From assembly GCF_001269655.1 (NCBI RefSeq), contig NZ_LHVE01000020.1:124001-188000 (forward strand): a stretch of DNA of 64,000 nt, given 5' to 3'. A program made the translations under genes and the position numbers. The first letter of the stretch is position 1. Every line of letters begins with the position of its first letter. The notes under the pieces are model-generated. The model ran no database searches and was not told the origin of the DNA. It worked only from the letters and a program-made list of their open reading frames with translations. The DNA comes from Pseudomonas thivervalensis. GTDB lineage: Bacteria; Pseudomonadota; Gammaproteobacteria; Pseudomonadales; Pseudomonadaceae. Positions 1 to 8,056 of the stretch are shown here, piece by piece.

Positions 1-497
1 TTGGCCGCGACACAGACCAATCCTGGCAACAACGCCAGATACAAGGAACGCCTGAACAGCAGCAACATCACCAACGGCAGCAGAACGCCGAAAAAACCAA
101 ACATCAAATGCGACGAAAACAGCGCCGCCAACAGCAGCGCCACCGTGGCCAGGCATCGGGCCTCGCGGGTGGGCGCCTGCCAACCGCGCGCCACCAGCAA
201 CCCGAGCACCAGCGTCGGCATGACGTTCAGCGTAGAGGGGTTGGGAATGAACAAGCGGTAGGGGATTTCGCTGACGGCGCTGAACAGCAACAGCCAGCCC
301 AGGTAACGCCATGGGCTGGCACTGGCCCCGCCGCGCGCCAGATTCGCCGCCATCGCCAGGCAGAACCAAGGGAACGCCAACCGCCCCGGCACGTAGAGCC
401 AATCGGCGGAAAAACCAACATATCGCAGATGATCGAGGACCATCGACAACAGTGCCAGCCACTTGAGCAGGTCCAGGGCACCGTCGCGCCGGCTCAT
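1..497 (-). CDS. TraX family membrane protein (partial, C-terminus beyond window)
   Basis: Reading the minus strand from an ATG at 497 gives an open frame that runs off the left edge (165 codons visible). It begins MSRRDGALDLLKWLALLSMV and continues with hydrophobic segments and the DHLRY motif near residue 25, which matches TraX-family proteins (polytopic membrane acetylase-like proteins named after the F-pilin acetylase, but mostly chromosomal and of unknown role). At least four hydrophobic segments are visible. The family is usually about 230-250 residues, so roughly a third is missing. It is divergent from the threonine aldolase gene, with 235 bp between them. Nothing suggests conjugation here; the TraX name reflects family membership only. 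Confidence 0.75.
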   Translation of the reverse strand, partial: MSRRDGALDLLKWLALLSMVLDHLRYVGFSADWLYVPGRLAFPWFCLAMAANLARGGASASPWRYLGWLLLFSAVSEIPYRLFIPNPSTLNVMPTLVLGLLVARGWQAPTREARCLATVALLLAALFSSHLMFGFFGVLLPLVMLLLFRRSLYLALLPGLVCVAA

Positions 498-732
498 GTA
501 TAAAGCCGCGCGACGAGATTGATACTTTCCGACAGAAACATCCGGTGTGTTCCCCCGCTAATCTTGGGTAAAGTGCGCACCAACATTGATCACGGCGATG
601 CGCCCCCAAGCGCGCCGAACCATGATCGACCACGGCGCTGTGGACTCAAACACGCCGAACCAGGGAACGCCCCACCCGGGCGCTCCGCCAGGGATCTCTT
701 TATCCAGGACTCTCTATTCAAGGAGCAAGGCC

Positions 733-1773
733 ATGACCGACAAGAGCCAACAATTCGCCAGCGACAACTATTCCGGCATTTGCCCCGAAGCCTGGGCGGC
801 CATGGAAGAAGCCAACCAGGGTCACCAACGCGCCTACGGCGACGATGAGTGGACCCACCGCGCGGCGGACGATTTCCGGGCCTTGTTCGAAACCGACTGC
901 GAAGTGTTCTTTGCGTTCAACGGCACCGCAGCCAACTCCCTGGCCCTGTCCTCGTTGTGCCAGAGTTACCACAGCGTGATCTGCTCGGAAACCGCCCACG
1001 TCGAAACCGACGAATGCGGCGCACCGGAGTTTTTCTCCAACGGTTCCAAGCTGCTGGTGGCGCGCACCGAAAACGGCAAGCTGACCCCCGAGTCGATCCG
1101 CGAGATCGCCCTCAAGCGCCAGGACATCCACTACCCCAAGCCGCGCGTCGTGACCCTGACCCAGGCCACGGAAGTCGGCAGCGTCTACACGCCGGATGAA
1201 ATCCGCGCCATCAGCGTCACCTGCAAGGAACTGGGGCTGAACCTGCATATGGACGGCGCACGGTTTTCCAACGCCTGCGCCTTCCTCGGCTGCTCACCGG
1301 CGGACCTGACCTGGAAGGTCGGCGTGGACGTGTTGTGCTTCGGCGGTACGAAAAACGGCATGGCGGTAGGTGAAGCGATCCTGTTCTTCAACCACGCCCT
1401 GGCCGAAGACTTCGACTACCGCTGCAAACAGGCCGGGCAACTGGCGTCGAAAATGCGTTTCCTTTCCGCCCCCTGGGTCGGTCTGTTGCAAAACGACGCC
1501 TGGCTCAAGCACGCCCGCCACGCCAACCACTGCGCGCAATTGCTGGCCGAGCTGGTCAGCGACATCGAAGGCGTAGAACTGATGTTCCCGGTCCAGGCCA
1601 ACGGCGTGTTCCTGCAACTCTCGGAACCGGCCATCGCCGCGCTGACCGCCAAGGGCTGGCGCTTCTACACCTTCATCGGCAAGGGCGGCGCACGCTTCAT
1701 GTGCTCGTGGGACACCGAAGAAGCGCGGGTGCGGGAATTGGCGGCGGATATTCGGGAAGTGATGAGCGCGTAG
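733..1773 (+). CDS. ltaE: Low-specificity L-threonine aldolase
   Basis: PLP-dependent fold-type I aldolase, 346 aa, that cleaves L-threonine/allo-threonine and related beta-hydroxy amino acids to glycine plus an aldehyde. The likely PLP lysine is K207 in CFGGTKNG, preceded by the LHMDGARF motif (about 172-179) that carries the cofactor-contacting Asp and Arg. I start at the ATG at 733 because it has an AAGGAGC ribosome-binding site at about -12 and gives the usual family length; an in-frame upstream ATG at 586 would add 49 non-conserved residues. It lies beside gbcB as in P. aeruginosa, so it probably supplies or processes glycine-linked intermediates in quaternary-amine catabolism. That pathway role is inferred from context. 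Confidence 0.93.
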   Translation: MTDKSQQFASDNYSGICPEAWAAMEEANQGHQRAYGDDEWTHRAADDFRALFETDCEVFFAFNGTAANSLALSSLCQSYHSVICSETAHVETDECGAPEFFSNGSKLLVARTENGKLTPESIREIALKRQDIHYPKPRVVTLTQATEVGSVYTPDEIRAISVTCKELGLNLHMDGARFSNACAFLGCSPADLTWKVGVDVLCFGGTKNGMAVGEAILFFNHALAEDFDYRCKQAGQLASKMRFLSAPWVGLLQNDAWLKHARHANHCAQLLAELVSDIEGVELMFPVQANGVFLQLSEPAIAALTAKGWRFYTFIGKGGARFMCSWDTEEARVRELAADIREVMSA

Positions 1774-1917
1774 GAGCTGTCGAGCGGAGCGAGGCTGCGA
1801 TCTTTCCAAGCCAGATTGAGTCTCAAGCGAAAGATCAAAAGATCAAAAGATCGCAGCCTCGCTCCGCTCGGCAGCTCCTACAGAGCCGAGCGGGAGCAAG
1901 CTCCCTCGCCACAGGGG
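1772..1917. repeat. REPIN (GIII type) plus half GII REP
   Basis: Inverted arms built on GGAGCTGTCGAGCGGAGC and its complement enclose the short AGATCAAAAGATC core. A half element of the GGGAGCAAGCTCCC family follows directly. It fills the gap after ltaE and could end or pause the convergent ltaE and gbcB transcripts. Confidence 0.85.
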
Positions 1918-1942
1918 GCTCACCGCTACCAGGATGAGCGAA

Positions 1943-3043
1943 TCAGAAATCGATCCGCACATCCCCCTTCGGCACGCTGCAGCACGACAGGATATAACCC
2001 TCGGCCTCGTCGTCCTCGGTGATCCCGCCGTTGTGCTCCATCTCCACTTCCCCGCCCAGCTTCAGCACCTTGCAGGTGCCGCAGATGCCCATGCCGCAGG
2101 CCTTGGGGATCATCATGCCGAGCTTGGCGGCGGCGGCGTGTACGGTTTCTCCCGGCCCCACGCGGATGCTCTTGCCCGAGGAGGTGAATTCCACCAGGTG
2201 CAGGTCCGCCGCATCGACTTGCGGGGCGTCGGCCGCTTGTTCGGCTTGCTCCACCGCGTCGGCACGGGCTTCCGGTGGCGTGGCGCCGAAGGATTCCTCG
2301 TGGTAACGCTTCATGTCGTAGCCGGCCGCTTCCAGCAGGCGCTTGACCGCGGTCATGTACGGGGTCGGGCCGCAGCAGAACACTTCGCGCTCGAGGAAGT
2401 CGGGCACCATCAATTCCAGCATCTTGTGGTTCAGGTAACCGCGATAGCCGGCCCAGGGCTCGCCCAGGCCATGTTTTTCACAGATCAGGTGCAGGCTGAA
2501 GTTGTCGATCCGCGACGCCATGTGTTCCAGCTCGCGGTGGTAGATGATGTCCTTGGGCGAACGGGCGCTGTGGATGAAGGTCATGTCGACATTGGCGTTG
2601 GTGTCGTAGAACCAGCGCGCCATGGACATGCATGGCGTGATCCCCACGCCGCCGCTCAGGTACAGGACTTTCGGGCTCGGAAAATCGATGGCGTTGAACA
2701 ACCCCACCGGCCCGTGCACCGCCAGCTCCTGGCCTTCGTGCAGGGTGTCGTGCAACCAGTTGGACACCTTGCCCCCCGGCACGCGCTTGATGGTCACCGA
2801 GAAACTGTAGGGCACCGACGGCGAGCTGGAGATGGTGTAGGAACGCATGATCGGCTGGCCTTCGATTTCCAGCTCCAGGGTGACGAACTGCCCGGGCTTG
2901 AAAAAGAACATGATCGGCTGGTCGGCCATGAAGCAGAAAGTGCGCACATCCCAGGTTTCCTGGATGACTTTGACGCAACGTACGATATGTCGGCCATTGG
3001 CCCAGGTCTGGGTGGTGACCGGGTTCAGGAAATTATTGGACAT
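1943..3043 (-). CDS. gbcB: Glycine betaine demethylase, reductase subunit
   Basis: The 366-aa flavin/iron-sulfur reductase that passes NAD(P)H electrons to the Rieske oxygenase GbcA in the first demethylation of glycine betaine to dimethylglycine. The N-terminal FAD domain contains MRSYTISSSPS; the NAD-binding region contains YLSGGVGITPCM and CCGPTPYM; the C-terminal plant-type 2Fe-2S domain has CGMGICGTC with a later Cys in SCCSVPKGD. I choose MSNNFLNP (ATG at 3043), preceded by GGAGAT, over an in-frame ATG four codons upstream. It is divergent from gbcA across a 282-bp regulatory region. A short linker of about 30 residues, rich in Ala and Glu, joins the reductase and ferredoxin parts. Confidence 0.95.
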   Translation of the reverse strand: MSNNFLNPVTTQTWANGRHIVRCVKVIQETWDVRTFCFMADQPIMFFFKPGQFVTLELEIEGQPIMRSYTISSSPSVPYSFSVTIKRVPGGKVSNWLHDTLHEGQELAVHGPVGLFNAIDFPSPKVLYLSGGVGITPCMSMARWFYDTNANVDMTFIHSARSPKDIIYHRELEHMASRIDNFSLHLICEKHGLGEPWAGYRGYLNHKMLELMVPDFLEREVFCCGPTPYMTAVKRLLEAAGYDMKRYHEESFGATPPEARADAVEQAEQAADAPQVDAADLHLVEFTSSGKSIRVGPGETVHAAAAKLGMMIPKACGMGICGTCKVLKLGGEVEMEHNGGITEDDEAEGYILSCCSVPKGDVRIDF

Positions 3044-3100
3044 GCTGATCTCCACGGCCGACTGTCGGCCTTCATGAGGCGATTGTGCGCAGGCGCCTGG

Positions 3101-3146
3101 GTGACCATTTACCTATCTGCGACATTCACATACTTATCGCGACCAG
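3101..3146. promoter_or_regulatory. Candidate GbdR site: direct repeat in the gbcB-gbcA intergenic region
   Basis: Two direct copies, TATCTGCGAC (3114-3123) and TTATCGCGAC (3134-3143), are 20 bp apart, the spacing expected for an AraC-family activator. A similar pair with (A/G)CGAC cores lies upstream of cbcX. GbdR is known in P. aeruginosa to activate gbcA and gbcB; assigning this repeat to GbdR is inference. Confidence 0.5.
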
Positions 3147-3325
3147 CCCCCAACTACCGGGGCTTGCGCGTCGGGAACAGATTGGGCCATGTCGCCCATG
3201 GATAAGGTTGCGCCCCTGCGCGGCCCCACACTCGCCCCAACAGATAAACAAAGTTTTCTGCCTTGCGTAGCACAACCGATTAGTCATTTTTCGCCGGCCA
3301 CAAAGATGGCCATGAGGATAAAACG

Positions 3326-4621
3326 ATGGACGTCACCACTACCCTGAGCCTGGGCGATCCGCTGGAACCCGCACGCAAGGCCACTGCGCAAATGCTGCAA
3401 GAGCGCGAGCGTACCTTCTCGCTGCCGCAACCGTTCTACAGTGATGAGCGCCTGTTTGATATCGACATGCAGGAAATTTTCCAGAAGGAATGGTTGATCG
3501 CCGGCATGACCTGCGAAATCCCGGCCAAGGGCAACTACCTGACCCTGCAAATCGGCAAGAACCCGATCATCGTGATTCGCGGCGCCGACGGTGTGGTGCA
3601 TGCCTTCCATAACGTCTGCCGCCACCGCGGTTCGCGGCTGTGCACCAGCGAAAAGGGCAAGGTCGCCAAACTGGTCTGCCACTACCACCAGTGGACCTAC
3701 GAACTGGACGGTCGCCTGCTGTTCGCCGGCACCGAGATGGGCGCCGACTTCGATATGAAGCAGTATGGCCTCAAGCCGGTGAACGTGAAGACCGCTGGCG
3801 GCTACATCTTCATCAGCCTGGCGGAGAACCCGCCGGCCATCGATGACTTCCTGTCGACCCTGAACCATTACATGGAACCGTATGACATGGAGAACACCAA
3901 GGTGGCGGTGCAAACCACCTTGATGGAAAAAGCCAACTGGAAACTGGTGCTGGAAAACAACCGCGAGTGCTACCACTGCAACGCGTCGCACCCTGAATTG
4001 CTCAAGACCCTGCTGGAATGGGACGACGTCACCGACCCGCGGGCCGACCAGGCCTTCAAGGACCACGTGGCCGCTTCCGCCGCCGCCTGGGACGCCGAGA
4101 AGATCCCTTACGCCCACGCCAGCTTCGGCCTGCGCAACCGTATCGTGCGCATGCCGCTGCTCAAGGGCACCGTGTCGATGACCATGGACGGCAAGCAAGG
4201 CTGCGCCAAGCTGATGGGCCGCATCAAGAACCCGGACCTGGGCTCGATGCGCATCCTGCACCTGCCGCACTCGTGGAACCACTGCATGGGCGACCACATC
4301 ATCGTGTTCACCGTGTGGCCGATCAGCGCCCAGGAAACCATGGTCACCACCAAGTGGCTGGTGCACAAGGACGCCGTCGAAGGCGTGGACTACGACGTGG
4401 CGCGCATGCGCGAAGTCTGGGACGCCACCAACGACCAGGATCGTCGCCTGGCCGAAGAAAACCAGCGCGGCATCAACTCCACCGCCTACCAGCCCGGCCC
4501 GTACTCCAAGACCTACGAGTTCGGCGTGGTGAACTTCGTGGACTGGTACAGCGAGCGCTTGCTCAACAACCTGGGGGCCGAGCCGGCACCGTACCTCAAG
4601 GGCGTTCCGGTCCAGGGCTAA
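3326..4621 (+). CDS. gbcA: Glycine betaine demethylase, Rieske oxygenase subunit
   Basis: 431-aa Rieske non-haem iron oxygenase that oxidatively removes one methyl group from glycine betaine, giving dimethylglycine and formaldehyde. The Rieske 2Fe-2S ligands are C98-x-H100 in CRHRG and C118-x2-H121 in CHYHQW. The mononuclear iron site is in NNRECYHCNASHPE, with H217 and H222 as the likely histidines. Length matches characterised GbcA. The gene is divergent from its reductase partner gbcB. A GI REPIN follows the stop and no strong terminator was found. Strong identification. Confidence 0.96.
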   Translation: MDVTTTLSLGDPLEPARKATAQMLQERERTFSLPQPFYSDERLFDIDMQEIFQKEWLIAGMTCEIPAKGNYLTLQIGKNPIIVIRGADGVVHAFHNVCRHRGSRLCTSEKGKVAKLVCHYHQWTYELDGRLLFAGTEMGADFDMKQYGLKPVNVKTAGGYIFISLAENPPAIDDFLSTLNHYMEPYDMENTKVAVQTTLMEKANWKLVLENNRECYHCNASHPELLKTLLEWDDVTDPRADQAFKDHVAASAAAWDAEKIPYAHASFGLRNRIVRMPLLKGTVSMTMDGKQGCAKLMGRIKNPDLGSMRILHLPHSWNHCMGDHIIVFTVWPISAQETMVTTKWLVHKDAVEGVDYDVARMREVWDATNDQDRRLAEENQRGINSTAYQPGPYSKTYEFGVVNFVDWYSERLLNNLGAEPAPYLKGVPVQG

Positions 4622-4630
4622 GTCAGAAGC

Positions 4631-4707
4631 ATCGCGAGCAAGCTCGCTCCCACAGGGGTTCTGTGTCGTTCACATAACCTGTGGGAGTGAGCTTGCTCGT
4701 GATAGCG
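4631..4707. repeat. REPIN (GI type)
   Basis: Two inverted GI REP arms (ATCGCGAGCAAGCTCGCTCCCAC and its complement with two changes) about 30 bp apart, in the convergent gap between gbcA and the metallophosphoesterase gene. Confidence 0.88.
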
Positions 4708-4723
4708 GCCTGACATTCACCAA

Positions 4724-5968
4724 TTACTTTGAAGACCAACGCACCGACCCATCCTCCCCATAAAACGTCTCGACAATCTCCGCCCCCTTCAACTGCACCT
4801 TCACATACCCATTCAACACCCGCTCCGGATACGCCTCGTCGCCCGCCAACCGGGTTTCCGACCACAGCACCCGCGCATGCCCGTTCAGCTCGCTGGTGGT
4901 GCCGTAGGGAATCGCGCCATGCCCGGCGCAGCGCGCATGCAACCCGCCTTGCGGCGCATAGCAGATGCCATTGTGCAAATGCCCCCAATACCAATAATCC
5001 GGCTCACGCCCCAGGGCATCGCACACCGGTTGGTAAAGCGCGGTCTTGTTGTGCCCGGAAATATCGAAGCCCTGGTGATGACTGAGCACCATCAATTTCT
5101 TGCGCTTGGGCAGGGTTTTCATCCACTCGATCTGCTGGGTGTTGAGGGTGCCGTCCATGTACAGGTTCATCGCGTCCGAGGCGTAGGCGCTGTCGAGGCC
5201 GACCACCAGCCAGTCGTCGTTGTACAAGGCAAAGTAGCTGGTGTCTTGTTGCACCGGGAAGCGCTTGGCCAGTTCCTTGAAATAACCGTGGGCGCCGCTG
5301 TACATCTCGTGGTTGGAATTGAGGGTGAACGAGCCGTGCTTGCCCTGGGGCCAGCCGACCATGTCGACGTCTTCCTGGGAATGGGTGCCGGCGTAATACA
5401 CGTCGCCCAGATGGATGGTGAAGTCGGCCAGGGCCAATTGCATCTGGTTGGCCACCGCGACGGCCGGGGCGTGGCTGTCGAACGGTCCGGTGCCCCAGTC
5501 GCCAGCGATGGCCAGCACCACGTCATTATCCATTTTCACCAACGCCGGGTTGGTGGCGAACGGCGCGTGGTGGCGCAGGTTTTCGATCCACTTGAGCAGC
5601 GCTTCGCTCCAGAGCAAGTCCAGCAGCTCCCATTTGCGGCAACCGAGCAAGGTGCCGTCCTTGAGCACCCGGGTCGGCAGTTCGTCCTCGCTTTGCGGCA
5701 AGGGCGTGGCGTTGCCGATCTTGAGAATCGACAGACCGTGGGCCAGTTCCCATGGCACGGCCGGTTCGTCGTCCGGCAGATCACCGTGGTCGATCACGTG
5801 ACGGGCCTGGTCATGGCCGCGCTGCAGCAGCTTGACGATGGCCTGGAACTCCTCGGGCTCCAGGTCGTTGACGAGTTTTTTCCAGGACATTTCCAGCCGC
5901 GTGACCAACCCGTGCAGGCGGACCTTGACCTTGTCGAACTCATGTTCCCAATGGTGGAGTAATGACAT
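4724..5968 (-). CDS. Metallophosphoesterase (calcineurin-like)
   Basis: 414-aa protein with the metallophosphoesterase signature spread over its second half: AIAGDWGTG, HLGDVYYAG, a divergent NSNHEMYSG in place of GNHD/E, LSHHQGFD, and YWGHLHNG. These provide the dimetal Asp/Asn/His ligands. The first ~150 residues are a helical, charged region with no family I recognise. No signal peptide is evident, so a cytoplasmic location is likely. It lies 27 bp downstream of the dihaem cytochrome gene and is probably the last gene of an operon starting with the GMC/hydrolase fusion. Substrate unknown: a phosphodiester or phosphomonoester released by the same pathway is possible, but the sequence does not show which. 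Confidence 0.8.
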   Translation of the reverse strand: MSLLHHWEHEFDKVKVRLHGLVTRLEMSWKKLVNDLEPEEFQAIVKLLQRGHDQARHVIDHGDLPDDEPAVPWELAHGLSILKIGNATPLPQSEDELPTRVLKDGTLLGCRKWELLDLLWSEALLKWIENLRHHAPFATNPALVKMDNDVVLAIAGDWGTGPFDSHAPAVAVANQMQLALADFTIHLGDVYYAGTHSQEDVDMVGWPQGKHGSFTLNSNHEMYSGAHGYFKELAKRFPVQQDTSYFALYNDDWLVVGLDSAYASDAMNLYMDGTLNTQQIEWMKTLPKRKKLMVLSHHQGFDISGHNKTALYQPVCDALGREPDYWYWGHLHNGICYAPQGGLHARCAGHGAIPYGTTSELNGHARVLWSETRLAGDEAYPERVLNGYVKVQLKGAEIVETFYGEDGSVRWSSK

Positions 5969-5995
5969 GTGGACGCTCCTTCGTAATGCCCTGGG

Positions 5996-7864
5996 TTACA
6001 GGGTCTTCATGAATTCGATCAGGGCCCGCTTGTCGACGTCCGACAGCTGCGTGCCATACAGGTGGCCGCCGTTGTGGTTGCCCTCCAGGCGGGTGTCGTA
6101 TTTGAAATCCGCCGACGCCTTCATCTGCGCACCGCTGGTGATAAAGCCGACTTTCTCCTGGTCGTAAATGTCGGAGCCGGTGTAGAACACCTGCGGACGC
6201 TGCTCCGGTGCTTGCAGCAAATCCCACAGGGTCGGCACCGAACCGTTGTGCAGGTATGGCGCGCGCAGCCAGATGCCGTCGGTGGGGGTGTTGCTGTAGC
6301 TCTGGGTCTTGCGGTAGGCGCCAAAGTCGAACGGCGGCTTCTTGAAGCCGTGGAATGCCGACACCAGGCCGGTGGTGAAGGAGTTCAGGCGATGGGGATC
6401 GGTGCCCAACTGATCGATGTTGGTGGTGACCTGGCCGGTGTCGCTGCGGCCGAAGTCATGACAGCCGGCGCAGTTTTTATCCCAGATCGGTTTGCCCTGG
6501 GCGACTTTCCCCTGGTCCAGGGCGAACGGCCAGGCCGGTGCCTTGTGGCCCAACAGCCAGTTGGTCACCCGGTTGAAACTCGGTGGCAGCACCGATTCCG
6601 GCGTCGCGCCCACGGCCATGGCCGCTGCGTAGTTGCGTTCGTGGATCTGGTTGTTATTGCCGTCCCAATGCAGGTACATGGATTCGCGGGGTTTCTGGTT
6701 CCAGACCTGCGGCAAATCCACGGTGCCGATGGTGGAATCATCCGGGAAGCCGAACACCACCATTTTGGTCGGGTTGAAGGTGTCGGTGCGCCCTGGCCCC
6801 TGGGCAGGACGCAACTTCTGCCAGGCATAGGCCTGCTTCTGCTTGAGCAGTGCACTCTTGGCCATCGGGATGATCAGGTAGCGGTTGTACAGTTTTTCGA
6901 AAAAGCCCAGCTGGAACTTGCCATTGATCGCCGCCATCACCGCATCGGGGGTGAATTTCGGGTCGCTGGCGCACTCATAGGCGAACCACTGGAAGGCCTG
7001 CAGTTGCAGGGTGTTGGCCGGCGCGGAGGCCACCGGCACCGCTACGTCAGTGGCATTGGCCCGGTAGGAGCCGGTATGACACAGGGCGCAGTTGGGCTCG
7101 ACAGTGGGGTAACCCAGTTGCCGCTTGGCCATGCCGATGGGCAGGTCGTTGCCGTTTTCATAGAGGAAACCGAACACCTCGTAGCCGCCCGGCTTGGGCA
7201 GTTTTTCCGGGCACATCTGTGGCAGCACGGCGAACAGGTAGTAGGGAATCCGCGCCTCGATGCCCAGGCCGATGGCGGCGTATTTGTAGTGGTCTTCGTC
7301 GGAGGCGAAGTCCGGTTGTGGCACTTCCCGAATCATCTGGTACCAGGTCTGGTAGCCAATGAAACCCAGCAGCACGACCACCACCAACATACCGACCTTG
7401 AACCCGTGGCTCTGCCAGCGCAGCGCCCAGCCGGCGCGCCACTCCCGCCAACCGGCGCAGAGCAAGGCCAGCGGACGGTTGGCCACCGGGCTACCGAGGT
7501 ACAGCAGCACGCCCAGGATCAGGAACATGCTCAGGTCGCCCATCAACATCGGCACGAACAACTGGCCCTGGTTGTTGGTGTTGATCAGGTAGATCCAGAA
7601 CACCACCGCCACCAGCCGCGACAACACGCACAGCCACGAATGCACGACGAAACGCGGCGCGTTGAACCCCGAGGGCATGTAGAACAGGCTGATCCCCACC
7701 AGCAACATGCCGGCGTTCTCCAGCCAGGGATCGGACAATACAGGGGGCAGGCCGATCATGGACGTCAGCAACGCCGGCGCGAACAGCGCCGGAATCGCGA
7801 AGAACATGTTCATGACAATCCCGACCCAGATGATGCGTTGGAACCAGCGGATGTAAGTGTTCAT
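5996..7864 (-). CDS. Membrane-anchored dihaem cytochrome c
   Basis: 622 aa from the ATG at 7864; an in-frame start 33 codons upstream has a non-conserved leader inside a REP element. About four N-terminal hydrophobic helices lie within residues 10-125 and another at about 155-175 (VGMLVVVVLLGFIGYQ). A large presumably periplasmic domain follows, with two c-type haem motifs, CALCH at about 259-263 and CAGCH at about 465-469. The C-terminal part resembles di-haem peroxidase/oxidase-type cytochromes (DGIWLRAPYLHNGSVPTL). It sits between the GMC fusion and the phosphoesterase on the same strand, so it probably accepts electrons from the oxidoreductase and passes them to the respiratory chain. That partnership is inferred from gene order. 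Confidence 0.82.
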   Translation of the reverse strand: MNTYIRWFQRIIWVGIVMNMFFAIPALFAPALLTSMIGLPPVLSDPWLENAGMLLVGISLFYMPSGFNAPRFVVHSWLCVLSRLVAVVFWIYLINTNNQGQLFVPMLMGDLSMFLILGVLLYLGSPVANRPLALLCAGWREWRAGWALRWQSHGFKVGMLVVVVLLGFIGYQTWYQMIREVPQPDFASDEDHYKYAAIGLGIEARIPYYLFAVLPQMCPEKLPKPGGYEVFGFLYENGNDLPIGMAKRQLGYPTVEPNCALCHTGSYRANATDVAVPVASAPANTLQLQAFQWFAYECASDPKFTPDAVMAAINGKFQLGFFEKLYNRYLIIPMAKSALLKQKQAYAWQKLRPAQGPGRTDTFNPTKMVVFGFPDDSTIGTVDLPQVWNQKPRESMYLHWDGNNNQIHERNYAAAMAVGATPESVLPPSFNRVTNWLLGHKAPAWPFALDQGKVAQGKPIWDKNCAGCHDFGRSDTGQVTTNIDQLGTDPHRLNSFTTGLVSAFHGFKKPPFDFGAYRKTQSYSNTPTDGIWLRAPYLHNGSVPTLWDLLQAPEQRPQVFYTGSDIYDQEKVGFITSGAQMKASADFKYDTRLEGNHNGGHLYGTQLSDVDKRALIEFMKTL

Positions 7865-7915
7865 GGCATCCTTTTCCTTATTCTTGACCCGGCACACAGC
7901 CTTTGTGCTGGGCTC

Positions 7916-8044
7916 TGTAGGAGCTGTCGAGCGAAGCGAGGCTGCGATCTTTCCACTGCCCATTGAATCGAGAGCGAAAGATCAAAAGATCGCAGGCTTC
8001 GCCAGCTCCTACAGAGCCGAGCGGGAGCAAGCTCCCTCGTCACG
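7916..8044. repeat. REPIN (GIII type) plus half GII REP
   Basis: GIII arms (GGAGCTG...GCGATCTTT and complement) with the AAAGATCAAAAGATCGCAG core, followed by a half GII element. It separates the GMC fusion gene from the cytochrome gene in the same transcription unit. Confidence 0.85.
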
Positions 8045-8056
8045 GACGGCGATCGG

